From Bradyrhizobium sp. SZCCT0148 (lineage in GTDB: Bacteria > Pseudomonadota > Alphaproteobacteria > Rhizobiales > Xanthobacteraceae), in assembly GCF_018129985.1 (NCBI RefSeq), contig NZ_JAFCKT010000001.1:558001-622000 (forward strand): a stretch of DNA of 64,000 nucleotides, in the 5' to 3' direction. The notes under the pieces were generated by a model. That model saw only the letters and a program-made list of their open reading frames with translations, was not told where the DNA came from and did no database searches. Within the stretch, counting starts at the first letter, position 1, and each line of letters opens with the position of its first letter. Positions 63,886-64,000 of this stretch are shown piece after piece. The translations under genes were made by a program, and so were the position numbers.

Positions 63886-64000
63886 ATGACAATTGCGACC
63901 GCAACGGACGATCGTCTCTGGCAGACCATACGCGAGGAGGCGCAGCGCGCCTGCGCATTCGATCCCGTTTTCGGCACTTCGCTTGTCGATGCGGTGCTGG
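63886..64000 (+). CDS. Probable serine O-acetyltransferase, 5' part
   Basis: The ATG at 63886, eight bases after a GGAGG, opens 38 codons to the window edge (DDRLWQTIREEAQRACAFDP, residues 8-27). The pattern WxxIREEA followed by DPxxxxSLxxAVL matches the N-terminal helical domain of CysE-type enzymes, which acetylate serine for cysteine synthesis. Only the first 38 residues are visible. Confidence 0.55.
   Translation, partial: MTIATATDDRLWQTIREEAQRACAFDPVFGTSLVDAVL

Noticed and set aside
1..64000. A defence system or prophage
   Set aside because: No restriction, CRISPR, toxin-antitoxin, integrase, terminase or portal genes were seen; the holin-like gene at 46060 belongs to a cellular family.

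Overview
The window looks like chromosome from a Bradyrhizobium-type alphaproteobacterium (Nitrobacteraceae). The grounds are high GC, Tat-type signals on secreted enzymes, DUF1488/DUF2852/DUF3618 small proteins, a GGAAC-type (EcfG-like) promoter, and interspersed GC-rich palindromic elements of the kind I associate with Bradyrhizobium. This placement rests on family recognition from memory, not on a database search. I saw no tRNA, rRNA, CRISPR array, integrase or intact insertion sequence.

Layout: (1) 0-8.1 kb is housekeeping: an edge fragment, a soluble PilZ-type chemoreceptor, yebC, then ruvC-ruvA-(cytidine deaminase-like)-ruvB, a Tat-exported metallophosphoesterase, ybgC and a DUF1348 gene. 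(2) 8.4-19.0 kb is a catabolic cluster split around a LysR regulator: a glutamine amidotransferase on one side; on the other a D-carbamoylase, a polar amino-acid ABC transporter with two binding proteins, a NodB/PuuE-fold hydrolase, a hydantoin racemase, an orphan family-5 binding protein and a metal-dependent amidohydrolase. It reads as a hydantoin or ureido-acid pathway without a classical hydantoinase. (3) 19.2-28.5 kb is a second LysR-controlled cluster: a Pot-type ABC transporter, two DadA-like flavin oxidases, HcnA/OoxA-like and HcnB-like subunits and RidA, suited to oxidising an imported amino acid, opine or amine. (4) 28.7-37.4 kb is mixed: an ABC-F ATPase, DctA, a glucose-dehydrogenase-like SDR, DUF1488, a short trimeric autotransporter, a LuxR remnant and a sirtuin. 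(5) 37.5-44.2 kb is a HyuA/HyuB (oxoprolinase-type) pair with a complete DctPQM TRAP transporter, a third nitrogen-ring scavenging unit.

(6) 44.4-47.2 kb is a tightly coupled four-gene envelope/stress operon behind a probable EcfG promoter. (7) 47.3-54.5 kb has a GST/TetR divergent pair with a perfect 14-bp inverted repeat, a double-Cache chemoreceptor, a GhrA-like reductase, and an ECF42 sigma factor with its YciI/DGPF partner, followed by a gene that appears to be an in-frame SRPBCC-VOC chimera. (8) 54.6-64.0 kb holds small secreted proteins, a 30-codon micro-ORF, an SDR, a triple-PAS chemoreceptor, an NTF2-like pseudogene, two more YciI proteins, a TetR whose ATGTAAA-N5-TTTACAT-like operator recurs before a DUF2852 gene, two small membrane proteins, an acyl-CoA desaturase and the start of a probable serine acetyltransferase.

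The strongest hunting leads are the hydantoin-like cluster with a NodB-fold candidate ring-opening enzyme, the paired TetR operators, the GST/TetR inverted repeat and the SRPBCC-VOC chimera.
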